64,000 nucleotides of DNA from Mycobacterium sp. GA-1199 (GCF_001500045.1 NZ_LQIX01000012.1:456951-520950); one strand, 5' to 3'; shown: positions 1-13,300, numbered from the stretch's first letter. Translations and numbers: made by a program. The notes: generated from the letters alone by a model not told the origin.

Positions 1-40
1 CGCAATGGAATCTGCATTCATCCGAACGAGAGGTACACAC

Positions 41-379
41 ATGATCAGACTGACGATGACCCGAGTTGCCGTTGGCATCGCGGGCCTGGCGCTGTCGGTG
101 AGCGCGGGGGCCGGGGTAGCGTCGGCAACTCCTGACCTCGGTCCGGCTGTAAACACCACCTGCACGTACCCGCAACTCATGGCGGCGTTGAACGCCGCAG
201 ATCCAGTGGCCGCGTCGGTTTTCAATGCGTCTGAGCCGATGAAGGCCGGTCTGCAACAATTCCTCGCCTCCCCACCGGATCGGCGCCAGCAGATGGCACA
301 GCAGATTGCGTCGTCGCCGGAGAACCAGCCGTACATCGGTCTCTACCAAACAGTCTTCACCACTTGTAACAACTTCTAG
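41..379 (+). CDS. secreted haemophore-related protein (mycobacterial haem-binding type)
   Basis: A 112-residue protein with an N-terminal signal peptide: a basic start (MIRLTMTR), a hydrophobic core, and an Ala-X-Ala-like cleavage site (ASA before TPDL) near residue 29. The mature part is about 80 residues with two cysteines, one just after the mature N-terminus (NTTC) and one in the C-terminal TTCNNF. This is the pattern of the small mycobacterial haemophore-like family related to Rv0203, in which the two Cys probably form a disulfide. The ATG at 41 is chosen over an upstream in-frame ATG because GAGAGG sits 7 bases before it and the signal peptide then starts correctly. Role by family: extracellular haem binding or transfer. 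It lies upstream of the NRPS operon with about 680 bp between, so it is probably a separate unit. Haem binding itself is inferred, not visible. Confidence 0.8.
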   Translation: MIRLTMTRVAVGIAGLALSVSAGAGVASATPDLGPAVNTTCTYPQLMAALNAADPVAASVFNASEPMKAGLQQFLASPPDRRQQMAQQIASSPENQPYIGLYQTVFTTCNNF

Positions 380-413
380 GACACCGGGAAACTCGCTTCG
401 ATCCAGGCGCCAA

Positions 414-430
414 CCGTGCGGGCTGCACGG
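414..430 (+). terminator. possible intrinsic hairpin after the haemophore-like gene
   Basis: Inverted repeat CCGTGC / GCACGG with a 5-base loop, 35 bases after the stop codon. There is no T-tract after it, as is common for mycobacterial terminator candidates, so the call is weak. Confidence 0.35.
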
Positions 431-928
431 CGAGCCATGCTGAATGGTTGAGCTTATTTACTTACGCCTGGCATCGAAATCGATTTGATCGGGTCCAGTC
501 GGCGTGCGGGCTGATTCGAGTAGTACTCCTCGTGTCAGTCCGCACGCTGTGCTTTCAACCAGTGCGTCTTTGCGAGACACTCGTGACGCCGCCTGCCAGT
601 TGTTTGCCTGTGAGACAGGACTGCATTTCCTGTGGGGCGCCGCTTTTCGCGGCACGGGTTCGCTCGCGCTGCTGACGTGTGTGCATGATTTTGCTGGCCG
701 ACGACCATCTCGGCCGGCAGATGAGCATCGGGTGAACCCAGCGTCATATAGCTGCCGCGGAGTCTGGCCCAGGGCCCGACATTTCGGCTTTTCCATTTGT
801 ATCCCTGCCTGAAGGCCTCGGGTTCGTGGGCAACGATCTCCTGAGTCAGGGGCGGACACCGGCCGTCAACTCGGCCGACGGTTCGCCGCAGCACAGCCTG
901 ATCTCGCTGTGCTCATCCGCCAACATCG
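431..928. other. non-coding stretch with no supported gene
   Basis: About 500 bp between the haemophore-like gene and the NRPS promoter region. Overlapping short reading frames occur on both strands, but none has a convincing start, domain or mycobacterial-like codon pattern. Nothing is annotated here apart from the regulatory elements listed at its edges. Confidence 0.5.
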
Positions 929-940
929 TTTGCTGAAACG

Positions 941-956
941 CTCCGCACCTGCGGAG
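941..956. promoter_or_regulatory. 16-bp near-perfect palindrome upstream of mbtH
   Basis: CTCCGCA-CC-TGCGGAG: seven-base arms around a two-base centre, so it is symmetric like a dimeric regulator's operator rather than a stable hairpin. It lies about 35 bp upstream of the putative -35 of mbtH. It follows directly the motif TTTGCTGAAACGCT (929-942), which is repeated exactly at 60748-60761 before the second NRPS operon. An operator role is inference. Confidence 0.4.
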
Positions 957-988
957 ATGAGGTCGCAAGAAAAAATTTGCCAAACGCC

Positions 989-1017
989 TGAAACGCGTCG
1001 GCTCACTTAAGTATGGT
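989..1017 (+). promoter_or_regulatory. putative promoter of the mbtH-NRPS operon
   Basis: Candidate -35 TGAAAC (989-994), 17-base spacer, and -10 TATGGT (1012-1017), which fits the mycobacterial TANNNT pattern. The -10 lies in AGTATGGTTTGG (1010-1021). The same 12 bases recur at 60783-60794, at almost the same distance from the start codon of the degenerate mbtH. Conservation between the two loci is the main support. Confidence 0.5.
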
Positions 1018-1059
1018 TTGGTGCGGTCGCACCCATTAGACGACGCGGTCAGGAGGACT

Positions 1060-1290
1060 GTGAGTACCAATCCATTCGACGACGACAATGGCACCTTCTT
1101 CGTATTGATCAACGAAGAGGAACAACACAGCCTGTGGCCGACTTTCGCCGATGTTCCAGCGGGCTGGCGCGTCGTTTACGGAGAAGCCGATCGCACGTCG
1201 TGTCTTGACTACATAGAGCAGAACTGGCCCGACATCAGGCCCAAGAGCCTTCGCGACAGGCTCGCACAGGCCCGAGGTTCTGAAGCCTAA
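1060..1290 (+). CDS. mbtH: MbtH-like protein
   Basis: A 76-residue MbtH-family protein, the small partner that binds NRPS adenylation domains and is often needed for their folding or activity. Diagnostic features: NPFDDDNG at the N-terminus, then NEEEQHSLWP with the conserved Trp, PAGW, and the C-terminal NWPDIRPKSLR. The GTG at 1060 is chosen because AGGAGG (1051-1056) lies just upstream and the family begins at this point; an upstream in-frame ATG at 1018 would add 14 atypical residues. The gene ends 24 bases before the giant NRPS gene and is surely co-transcribed with it. The second NRPS gene of the window has only a broken mbtH in front of it, so this copy may serve both systems (inference). 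Confidence 0.95.
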   Translation: MSTNPFDDDNGTFFVLINEEEQHSLWPTFADVPAGWRVVYGEADRTSCLDYIEQNWPDIRPKSLRDRLAQARGSEA

Positions 1291-1314
1291 ACCGACTGGT
1301 TTCTTGGGGGGCTG

Positions 1315-4300
1315 GTGGATAGCGACAACGAAACACTTCAGCTGACACGGGGGAACGCTTCTGCCTCGCTCGGTGAGGCGCTTCAGCTGACGCGGGGACA
1401 ACTCGATATATGGCTTGCACAGCAGATGGGCCAACTCGCTACGGAGTGGCACGTCGGCCTGTTCGTGAGGATCGACGGTCGGATTGACCGCGACGCTCTC
1501 GAGTGGGCGATCGCCCGTGCGGTGCGCGAAGCCGAGCCGGGGCGGGCTTCGTTCTTCGAAGAAAACGGCCAGGTACTTCAGAAGGCGGTCGATTATCCCG
1601 ACATCGAGTTGCCGTTCTATGACCTGACCGACTCTGACAACGCGCTGGAAGAAGCCTATCGGATGGCGTTGTCGATCCAAGACACGCCGATGCCTCTCAG
1701 CGGGCCGCTGTTCAGATACGCACTGTTCCAGACGCGCGCAGATCAATTTCATCTGTTCGCAGCGTGCCATCACATCGTCGCAGATGGAGCTGGGCTCGTC
1801 CTGGTTGGCCATCGCGTTGCATCTCTCTACTCGGCGATCGTTTCCGGTACGCCGATCCCCCCCTCGGTGTTCGGCTCGCTGCGAGACTTGGTGAATTGCG
1901 AGTCGGAGTACCAAGCGTCCGATGCATATCAGGATGATCTGGAGTATTGGACCAAGAACATTCCGGGCGAGAGCGCGACCTCCTATCAACTGCCCGGGAC
2001 GCCGCACCAGCAGGATGCGCAATCGTCCTCCGTGCCAGTGCCATTGGATCGGACGCTGCTCCAGCGAGTCGACGAGATGGCCGACGCCTGGAAGGTGCCC
2101 CGATCGTCGGTGATCACCGCGGCATGCGCCCTCTTGGTGTGCGAGTGGAGCGTCGAGGGCGCAGAGGTGGTGCTCGACTTCCCCGTCAACAGAAGGGTCC
2201 GTCCCGAGCTGAAGACGCTTCCCGGCATGGTTGCCGGTGTGGTTCCGCTGGTTCTGGCGGTCTCGCCGGAGTCCACGGTGGCCGACTTCTGCGGGTATGT
2301 CGACACCCGAATCCGAGAAGCGTTGCAGCATCAGAGGTTTCCGGTTCGGTCCCTCGAGCGAAGGACTCGTGCAGCCGGTCCCCTCCAGTCGGGCGACCGG
2401 GTGACGGTCAATTTCCTCCCGTCCATATTCAATCTGTCCTTCGCGGGCGTTGCGGCGTCTGCGTCGTTCACCAATCCTGGCGCCGCCGGCGACGGCTTCG
2501 GGTTGCTCTTTCTCAGCGAGGGTGACCAGCTTTTCCTAGGTGTTTCAGGGGCTCTGCAGCCATTCTCGAGTTTTGACGCCGCGGACTTGACGGGCCGCTT
2601 GGAGCAAGTGCTGACGGCGATGACCGTCAATCCGAATCGGCGCCTTTCGTCGATTGAACTGCTCGCTGGGACCGAGCGTGCTGATCTCGATGGGTGGGGC
2701 AATCGGGCGCTGTTGACCCGGCCGCCAAGTTCGACAGTGTCGATTCCGGTCATGTTCGCAGAGCAGGTAGCGCGCGCCCCGGAGGCGGTGGCTATCCGGT
2801 GCGATGGGCGAACGTGGACTTATCGGGAATTGGACGAAGTCAGCAATCGTCTGGCGCACCTGCTGATCGCGCAAGGAGCAGGTCCGGGCCGATGTATCGC
2901 CATAATGTTCCCGCGCTCGGCCGATGCCATCATCGCGATCCTGGCGGTCCTGAAAACGGGCGCGGCCTATCTACCGATCGATCCCGCACATCCGCCTACG
3001 CGGATCGAATTCATGGTCGCCGACGCGGCGCCGCTAGCGGCAATCACCATTTCAGAACTGGCGGACCGACTGGCTGGCTGCGACCTACCGGTGATCGACA
3101 TCGCCGAATCAAGCATCGACAGGTACCCCGCCACGAGCGTGCCGGCGCCCGCCGCAGACGATATCGCCTACATCATCTACACCTCCGGGACGACCGGCAC
3201 CCCCAAAGGGGTGGTGATCTCACATAGCAACGTCACCGAATTGATCGGCTCTCTGGATCCCGGTCTGGTCGGACCCGATCAGGTCTGGTCTCAGTGGCAC
3301 TCCTACGCCTTCGACATCTCCGGCTGGGAGATCTTCAGTGCGCTTCTGCATGGCGGGCGACTCGTCGTGGTGCCTGAATTGGTGGCCAATTCGTCAGAGG
3401 ACTTCCACGACCTGGTGGCGGCCGAGAAGGTCACTATCTTGTGCCAAACTCCTTCTGCCCTGGGGATCTTGAAGCCAGAACTTCTGGACTCGGTCACCGT
3501 GATGGTGGGCGGAGAGGCTTGTCCCACCGAGGTTGTCGATCGGTGGGCTGCCGGGCGGGTCATGATCAACGAATACGGCCCGACCGAGGCGACGATGTGG
3601 GTGGCGCTCAGTGCACCGCTTGCCACGGGTACGGATGTGCCGCCGATCAGCCCGCCGTTGCCGACTGCGGCATTTTTCGTGCTGAACAAGTGGTTGCACC
3701 CGGTGTCGGCCGGCGTGGTCGGCGAATTGTATTTGGCTGGTCCCCAGCTGGCGTACGGGTACGTGCGACGCGCGGGGATGACCGCTTCGCGGTTCGTGGC
3801 CTGCCCCTTCGGGGAGTCCGGGGCGAGGATGTATCGCACCGGGGATCTGGTGTACTGGGCCGCTGACGGCCAACTGCGGTATCTGGGACGAGCCGACGAG
3901 CAGGTCAAGATACGCGGGTATCGCATCGAACTCGGTGAAATCCAGGCCGCGCTGGCCGGTCTCGATGGGGTGCAACAGGCGGTGGTGATCGCTCGGGAGG
4001 ATCGGCCCGGCGACAAACGTCTGGTGGGGTATTTCACCGGAACTGCAAACCCAGTCGACCTTCGTGCCGCGTTGGCGGACCGGCTGCCTCCTTACATGGT
4101 TCCAGCCGCTGTCGTGGCGATCGAGGCGCTGCCACTGACGGTCAACGGCAAGCTCGACAAGCGCGCCCTGCCCGCGCCGGAGTACAAAGCGGTCGATAGC
4201 TATCGCGCTCCGAGCACCCTCACGGAGGAAATCCTGGCGGGACTGTACGCCCAGGTGCTCGGTGTGGAGAGAGTCGGGGTCGACGATTCGTTCTTCGACC

Positions 4301-7300
4301 TGGGTGGAGATTCACTGTCCGCGATGCGAGTCATCGCCGCCATCAACACCAGCCTGGATGCCGGTCTCGCGGTGCGCGCGTTGTTCGAGGCGCCCACGGT
4401 AGCCCAGCTGGCTCTCCGTATCGGGGGAGATGCGGGTCGGCGTAAGCCGCTGGTGGCCGGTGAGAGGCCTTCGGTGGTGCCCCTGTCATTCGCACAGAAC
4501 CGGTTGTGGTTCCTCAACCAGTTCGAGGGCGGGGCTGCAACATACAACATTCCGACCGCTTTCCGGATCACAGGTGCGCTGGATGTAGAAGCGCTCGACG
4601 CTGCCCTCGACGACGTCATCGCCCGCCATGAAGCTCTGCGCACCACCTTCCCAGACATCGACGGAGTCCCGTTCCAGGAAGTGCTGCCCGCCGGGCGGGG
4701 GATGTGGCGACGCGGACCCGCAGTGGTCTCGGCCCGCGAAGAAGATGTGGCCGCCGAGTTGGTGGCGCTGGCGGGGTACAAATTTGATCTGTCCGCTGAG
4801 ATCCCGATCCTCGCGCGAATCTACTCGGTGGGGCCAGAGCATTACGTCGTCGGAATTGTCGTACACCACATCGCTTTTGACGGATGGTCGCTGGCGCCGA
4901 TGGTACGTGACGTGGCTGAGGCGTATCGCGCCCGCCAACAGGGGCACGCGCCTGAGTGGGAGCCGTTGGCGGTGCAGTACGTCGATTACACCTTGTGGCA
5001 ACAGGATTGGCTCGGTTCCGAGCACGATCCCGACAGCGTGATCGCGAAGCAACTGCAATATTGGCGACAGGAGCTGGCGGAACTCCCGGAACTGGTCACG
5101 CTTCCACCGGACCGAGCACGCCCGCCGGTCGCCAGTTACCGCGGCGACGAAGTGGAACTCCGCATCGAACCCCAGTTGTGGGCCGGGGTCAAGCAGTTGG
5201 CGGCGGCGCATAACGCAACGGCTTCGATGGTGTTGCAGGCCGTCATGGCGGTTGTGCTGCACCGCGCCGGCGCAGGCGAAGACGTGGTCATGGGCACCCC
5301 AATCGCCGGACGGTCCGACCAAGCGCTCGACAACCTTGTCGGATTCTTCGTCAACACCTGGGTTTCGCGGGTGGGCGTCAAGTCGGGACAGCCGTTCAGC
5401 GATGTGCTGGCCGAAGTGCGTCGTAAAGCTCTCGATGCCTACAGCAACCAGGATGTTCCGTTCGAGTTGCTCGTCGAACAGCTCAACCCGACGCGGTCGA
5501 CTTCGCACAACCCGCTCTTCCAGGTGCTGATGGTCTTCCAGAACAACATGCGTCCCGAGGTTCTGGCGCTGGACGAGGTCGGCATCGAACAGCAGGCGGT
5601 CACCACCCGCACGGCCAGGTTCGATCTCGATATCGAGCTGGGGGAGGTACCCACCGAAGATCCGGCCGCGCCGATGGCCGCCGGAATGGTGTTGTACGCC
5701 ACGGACTTGTACGAACGAGCCACCATCGAGCGGTTTGTCACCTGGTTCGGTCGAGCGCTCGAGGCAGTGGTCGCCGATGCCTCGGTGGTGGTCGGAGACG
5801 TGGCGCTGCTCGAGGACGACGAGCGTCAACTGGTGCTGCAGGAGTGGTCGGGTAATTCGGTGACGGCGCCGGTGGGAGTGGCGCCACAGCTGCTGGCAAC
5901 CACGGTCGCCAGCGACCCGGATGCCGTGGCCCTCGTCGATGGCAACAGGGAATGGTCGTATCGCGAGCTGGACGAGTGGTCGACGCGTCTGGCGCGGGCA
6001 CTGATCGAGACAGGTGTGGGTCCGGAGCGCGCCGTTGGCGTGGCGATGGAACGCTGCGCGGAACTGGTCGTGGCTTGGTGGGCGCTGATGAAGGCCGGTG
6101 GGGCGTACGTGCCGGTGGACCCCGCCTATCCAGTGGAGCGGATCACCACTGTGTTGAATGCGGTTTCCGCGGTGTGCGTTCTGGCCTTCGGAGAGGGCAG
6201 CATAGCCGGAACAGGGGACCGCCCGGTGCTGCGTATCGACGGTCTGGATCTATCGGCGCAACCCGCGGATCCCATCACCGACGCGGATCGGTTGGCACCG
6301 CTGAAGGCGCACAACACCGCTCACGTGATCTTCACTTCGGGATCCACCGGCACCCCGAAAGGAGTGGCGGTCAGCCACGCCGGCCTGTTGGGAGTTGCCG
6401 CGCTTCACGAGGTGTACAGGATGGGCGCGGACACGCGCCTGCTGTTGGTGGCCGCGCCGACCTTCGATGTGTCGATCGGAGAGGTGCTGCTGGCGGTCGG
6501 TTCGGGCGCGGCTTTGGTGGTGGCGCCACCCGATGCATACGCCGGTGAGGCGCTGACCAGACTGCTGGAAAACCAACGGGTCAACGCCGCAACGCTCACG
6601 CCGACGGTGCTGTCCACGCTGGATCGTAGTCGACTCCGCGACGTGAGCACGCTCATCACGACGGGCGAAGCGTGCCCGACGGAACTGGCGGCCGCCTGGG
6701 CGAGGGGTCGCCAGATGTTCAACGCCTACGGCCCCACCGAGACCACGATCTGGGCCACTTCCAGTTCGACGCTGGAGCCTGGGGAGGCAGTGGGAATAGG
6801 CGCCCCCATCGCCGGGGTGTCCGCTCTTGTCCTCGACGCGCGGCTGAACCCGGCGCCGGTCGGAGTGGTGGGCGAGCTCTACCTGGGCGGTCCCGCGCTG
6901 GCGCACGGTTACGTCGGTAGGCCGGATCTGACCGCCGATCGGTTCGTCGCAAACCCCTATGGGCCGGCGGGAACACGCATGTACCGAACCGGCGACCTGG
7001 TGCGTTGGACCCGCACCGGGACGGTGGACTACCTTGGTCGCGCCGACACCCAGATCAAACTCCGCGGACAGCGCATCGAGCTGGGTGAAATCGAGAACTC
7101 ACTGCTCGCATGCGAGCAGGTCACCCAGGCCGCCGCGCTGGTCCATCGCGGCAACACCGGTGCACACCTCGTCGCCTATGTCACCCTCGATCGCAGCCGC
7201 GCCGGCGATCACGACGCCGAAATCGTCAATCAGTGGCAGCACGTCTACGACGAGTTGTACGACACCGAGGTCGACGCGCGCGACTTCGGGAAGGACTTCC

Positions 7301-10300
7301 GGGGTTGGAACAGCAGTTTGACCGATGGCCCGATTCCGCTCGAGGAGATGCTGGAATGGCAATCGGCCACCGTCGACCGGATCATGGCCCTACGGCCGCA
7401 GCGGGTGTTGGAGATCGGTGCGGGCTCCGGTTTGGTGTTGTCTCAGATCGCTCCGCTCTGCGACGAATATTGGGCGACAGACTTTTCCGCACCGACGATT
7501 CAGGCCCTACAAGCGGCGGTGGCTGCTCAGCCGTGGGGCGAGCGGGTGCACCTGTTGGTGCAGCCGGCCGATGTGGTCGATGAGCTCCCCCAAGACCATT
7601 TCGATGTGGTGGTACTCAACTCGGTCATCCAGTACTTCCCAAGCGCGGCGTACCTGACCGAGGTGCTCGCGGTGGCGATGCGGTTGCTCGCGCCCGGTGG
7701 CTCACTGTTCATCGGTGATGTTCGCAATCACACGCTGCACGGTGCGCTCCAAACAGCGGTTGCATTGGCCCGTACGGAGGCCGGCGATACCAACGAGATT
7801 CGTGAGCGCGTCCAGCGCGCTCTCGTCAGCGAGGTCGAGTTACTGCTGGCGCCAGAGTTTTTCACCGCCTGGGCTGCCGATCAGCCAGTCGTGGCCGGAC
7901 TCGATATCCAGACCAAACGGGGTCGAGCCGACAACGAACTGACCCGCTACCGATATGACGTCGTAGTCCACAAGTCGCCTGTCGCGGTGCGCTCGATGGC
8001 TGAGGTGCCGTCCTGGGAGTGGAGCGACTGTGCGGGCCTTCGTGGACTGCAGGACCAGTTGACCGCCCAGCGCCCCGTGGTGGTCCGAGTCACAGAGATC
8101 CCCCGAGCCGGTCTCGTCACAGACGTCTACATCGAAAAAGCCTTGGCTGCAGGCGAATCTCTCGATGATGCACTCGCCGAAGCGATCGCGGTGAACCAAG
8201 AAGCGGTGACGCCTGAACAGCTGCACCGCATCGGTGAAGCTGCAGGTTATCGAGTCGCGGTCACCTGGGGTGCGGAACCCGGTTCCGTCGACGCCGTTTT
8301 CCTGGGGGGACAACAGGATTCACTGCTGACTGACCTGTATTCCCCCTCCAGCGGGGTGCGTCAGCGGATCACCACTGCCAACGACCCGGACACCAACACA
8401 AAGCTCACCGCGGTGCGGCAGCAGCTGAGCGCGCGGTTGCCCGAGTACATGGTTCCGTCGCAGATCGTGGTGCTCGAGGAGTTCCCCCTGACCTCGTCGG
8501 GGAAGATCGACCGGAAATCGCTGCCGGAACCGGTATTCGCTGCGACCCCCTTCCGGGCGCCGGAGACCGAGACCGAGGAGATCGTCGCCGGCATCTTCGC
8601 CCAGGTGTTGGGGTTGGAGCGGGTCGGAGTAGATGATTCGTTCTTCGATCTGGGTGGCGATTCGCTACTCGCTATGCGGGTGATCGCTGCAGTCAACGCG
8701 GGACTGGATGCCGGGCTTTCGGTGCGCGCGGTGTTCGAGTCGCCATCCGTGGCACAGTTGGCGTCCCGCGTCGGTGACGAATCAACGCAGTTGGAGCCGT
8801 TGGTGCCGGTGCAGCGGCCTGCGGTGGTGCCGTTGTCGTTTGCCCAGAACCGGTTGTGGTTCATCGACCAGTTGCAGGGGCCGTCACCGATCTACAACAT
8901 GGCGGTAGCGTTTCGACTGAGTGGTGCCCTCGACGAAGGCGCGTTGGCTGAAGCGTTCTGGGATGTGGTCGCCCGCCATGAGAGTCTGCGCACGTTGTTT
9001 GTGGCTCCCGATGGAGTTCCGCAGCAGTTGGTGGTTCCGGTCGATGAGGTTGATTTGGGTTGGGGCGTCATCGATGCCAGTGAGTGGCCGGATCACCAAC
9101 TGACCGAGGCCATCGACGCTGCGGTGCAGCACCCCTTCGACCTAGCCAGTGAACTTCCTTTGCGGGCAACGCTTTTCCGGGTTAGCGACCGTGAGCGGGT
9201 GTTGGTGGCAGTGGTCCACCACATCGCTGCGGATGGCTGGTCGATCACGCCATTGGTCACGGATATCGCGGTCGCGTACGCCGCCAGGTGTTCCGGTCGG
9301 CCTCCGGGCTGGGAGCCCTTGCCGGTGCAATACGTCGACTACACGCTGTGGCAGCGAGTGCAGTTGGGGGATCTGACCGATCCGCACAGCCGTATCTCTG
9401 AGCAGTTGGCTTACTGGGAGCAGGCGTTGGCCGGCCTTCCGGAGCGGTTGGAGCTGCCGACGGACCGGCCGTATCCGCCGGTGGCCGATTACCGCGGCGC
9501 CACCGTCGAGTTGGAGTGGTCGGCGGAGTTGCAGCAGCGGGTCGCCGCGGTGGCGCGCGAGTACGACGCCACCAGCTTCATGGTCGTGCAGGCGGCGCTG
9601 GCGGTGTTGTTGGGCAAGGTCAGCGCCAGCAGTGACGTCGCGGTCGGCTTCGCGATCGCCGGCCGCAGTGACCCGGCCCTCGACCGCCTCGTGGGCTTCT
9701 TCGTGAACACATTGGTGTTGCGAGTCGACTTGGCGGGCGATCCCACATTTGCCGACCTGTTGACGCAGGTGCGGGGACGCAGTCTGGCTGCCTATGAGCA
9801 CCAGGACGTGCCATTCGAGGTGTTGGTGGATCGGCTGAATCCGGCCCGCTCACTTACGCATTCGCCGCTGGTGCAGGTGTTGTTGGCGTGGCAGAACTTC
9901 ACTGGTCAGGACAATGACGTCGCCGGTTTGGGCCTGGGTGACGCAGACGTCACACCGATGCCGGTGGACACTCGTACCGCGCGCGTGGACTTGACCTTCA
10001 CGCTGGGGGAGTACTGGAGTGGTACCGGCGAACCCGAGGGCATACGCGGCGAGGTGGAATTCCGCACCGATGTGTTCGACCCCGCCAGCATCGACACGCT
10101 GATCGAGCGGTTGCAGCGGGTGTTGGTGGCGATGACCGTCGAACCGATGCGGCGACTTTCGTGGGTGGACCTGCTCGACGAGGCTGAGCATGCCCGCATT
10201 CACGGGTGGGGGAACCTCGCGGCGCTGACCCGGCCGGCATCTGAGACATTGTCGATACCGGCGCTGTTCGCAGAGCAGGCGGAGCGCACCCCCGAGGCGG

Positions 10301-13300
10301 TGGCGCTGATCCATGGGCAGCAGTCGTGGACCTACCGGCAGTTGGACGAGGCATCGAACCGGCTGGCGCACTTATTGATTGGGTATGGTGCGGGCCCCGG
10401 ACAGCGGGTCGCGCTGCTTTTACCGCGGTCGGCCGAAGCGATCACAGCGATCGTGGCGGTACTCAAGAGCGGGGCGGCCTACCTGGCGATCGACCCAGCG
10501 CACCCGGACGCGCGGATCGAGTTCATGCTCGGCGATGCTGCGCCGATCGTCACGATCACCACCAGCTTGTTGGCTGAGCGGGCGCCGCTCCTCGGGTCGG
10601 TGACCATCGACATCAACGACGCCAGAATCGAGGACCAGCCGAGCACGGCCCCGCCCGCGCCGATGCCCGACGATATCGCGTACCTCATCTACACCTCAGG
10701 CACGACCGGTACGCCCAAGGGCGTGGCGGTACCGCACAAGAACGTGATCCGGCTGCTGGAGACGTTGGATTCCGAGGTGCCCGCCGCTGGCGTGTGGTCC
10801 CAATGTCATTCTCTCGCTTTCGATTTTTCGGTATGGGAGATGTGGGGCGCGCTGCTGCGCGGGGGCCGGCTTGTCGTGGTGCCCGATACGGTCGTCCGTT
10901 CGCCCGAGGACCTCCACGCACTCTTGATCAGTGAGGAAATCAGTGTCCTGAGCCAGACGCCGTCGGCGTTCTATGCGCTCCAGGCCGCCGATGCCTTATC
11001 ACCCGAGGCGAGGTATCGAATCGCGCTCGAGACCATTGTGTTCGGCGGCGAGGCGCTCGAACCACATCGTCTCCGGACATGGCTGCAAAGTCACCCGGGA
11101 GCGCCTCGGCTGCTCAACATGTACGGCATCACCGAAACCACGGTGCATGCCTCATTGAGGGAAATCGTCTCGGGTGACACCGGCAGCGTAGTCAGCCCGA
11201 TCGGGGTTCCGCTGGCCCACCTCGGCTTCTTCGTGCTCGATGGTTGGTTGCGTGCGGTGCCCGTCGGTGTGGTCGGCGAGTTGTACGTCGCCGGGTCCGG
11301 GTTGGCATACGGGTACGTGGGTCGTGGCCCGTTGACTGCCTCGCGGTTCGTGGCGTGTCCCTTCGGCGCGGCGGGTCAACGGATGTATCGCACCGGCGAT
11401 CTGGTGCGGTGGGGCCCCGATGGACAGGTCCAGTATCTGGGGCGCGCTGATGAGCAGGTCAAGATTCGCGGCTACCGCATCGAACTCGGTGAGGTCCAAG
11501 CAGCGTTGAGCGCTCTAGACGGAGTGGAACAGGCGGTAGTCGTCGCCCGTGAGGATCGCCCCGGCGACAAGCGTCTTGTCGCCTATGTGACGGGCGATGC
11601 CGGACCGTCCGAGATACGGGCCGCGCTGTCTGAGGGGCTTCCGGCCTACATGGTCCCCGCGGCGGTGGTCGTCATGGCCGCGATACCCCTGACAGTCAAC
11701 GGCAAAGTCGACAAGCGAGCCCTGCCCGCACCCGAATACGCCGACGTCGATCGTTACCGCGCGCCGGCGACGTTGACCGAAGAAATCCTGGCCGGCATTT
11801 ATGCCGAGGTGTTGGGATCGGAGCGGGTCGGAGTCGACGACTCGTTCTTCGACCTCGGTGGCGACTCGCTGTCGGCGATGCGGGTGATCGCCGCGATCAA
11901 CAAGGCGTTCGATGCCGGGCTTTCGGTTCGCGCGTTGTTCGAGGCTCCCTCGGTCGCCCGATTGGCTTCGCGTGTGGGTGAAGGCGGCGCGGTGGAGCCG
12001 TTGGTTCCGGTGCAGCGGCCTGCGGTGGTGCCGTTGTCGTTTGCGCAGAACCGGTTGTGGTTCATCGATCAGTTGCAGGGTCCCTCGGCGATCTACAACA
12101 TGGCGGTCGCTCTGCGGTTGGCGGGGCGTCTGGACACTGACGCGCTGGGTGCGGCGTTGGCGGATGTTGTGGCCCGCCACGAGAGTCTGCGCACGATGTT
12201 CGTGGCTCCCGAGGGTGTCCCGCAGCAGCTGGTGCTGCCGGTCGAAGAGGCTGACTTCGGCTGGCAGGTTGTCGATGCCAGCGGTTGGCCTGCAGACCGG
12301 CTGACCGAGGGCATCGATGCGGCGAGGCTGCACACGTTCGACCTGGCGAACGAAGTCCCGCTGCGCGCAAAGCTTTTCCGGCTCGCTGACGATGAGTATG
12401 TGCTGGTTGCGGTTGTGCACCATATCGCCGCGGACGGTTGGTCGGTGACCCCGCTGGTTACCGACTTGGGGGTGGCCTATGCGGCGCGGTGTTCGGGTCA
12501 GACCCCGAGCTGGGATCCGCTGCCGGTGCAGTACGTGGATTACACGCTGTGGCAGCGCGCTCAGCTCGGGGACATCAATGATCCAGACAGCCGCATCACG
12601 ACCCAGTTGACGTATTGGGAGCAGGCGCTGGCCGGAATGCCCGAACAGTTGCAGCTACCGACCGATCGGCCCTACCCGCCGGTGGCCGATTACCGGGGAG
12701 CTTCGGTGGCGCTTCAGTGGCCTGCCGAGTTGCAGCAGCAGATCGCCCGGCTGGCTCGTCAGCACGACGCGACCACCTTCATGGTCGTCCAAGCCGCCTT
12801 GTCGGTGCTGTTGGCCAAGTTGAGCGCCAGTGATGATGTGGCCGTAGGGTTTGCGATCGCCGGACGCGGCGACCCCGCACTCGAGAAATTGGTCGGTTTC
12901 TTCGTCAACACGCTGATACTTCGCGTTGAACTGGAGGGTGACCCGACCGTCGCGGAGCTTCTCACGCAGGTCCGCGCGCGCAGCCTCGCCGCCTACGAGC
13001 ACCAGGATGTGCCGTTCGAGGTGCTGGTGGAGCGGCTCACAACCACGCGGTCTCTGACACGCTCGCCGTTGGTCCAGGTGCTGTTGGCCTGGCAGAACTT
13101 CGCCGGCCAGGACAACGACTCGACCGGTCTGACGCTGGGAGATCTGGAAGCGACACCGTTGCCATCGGAGACCCGCACCGCCCGCATGGACCTGACGTTC
13201 TCGATGGCCGAACGTTGGAGCGAAAACGGTGAACCCGCCGGAATTGCGGGATCCGTGGAGTTCCGCACCGATGTGTTCGACGCAACCAACATCGAGAGAC

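Noticed and set aside
448..894. Overlapping small frames on both strands
   Set aside because: No ribosome binding site, no domain, and mutual overlap; treated as non-coding.
1036..2331. 431-residue minus-strand frame over mbtH and the starter C domain
   Set aside because: Antisense to two well-supported genes, with no domain content.
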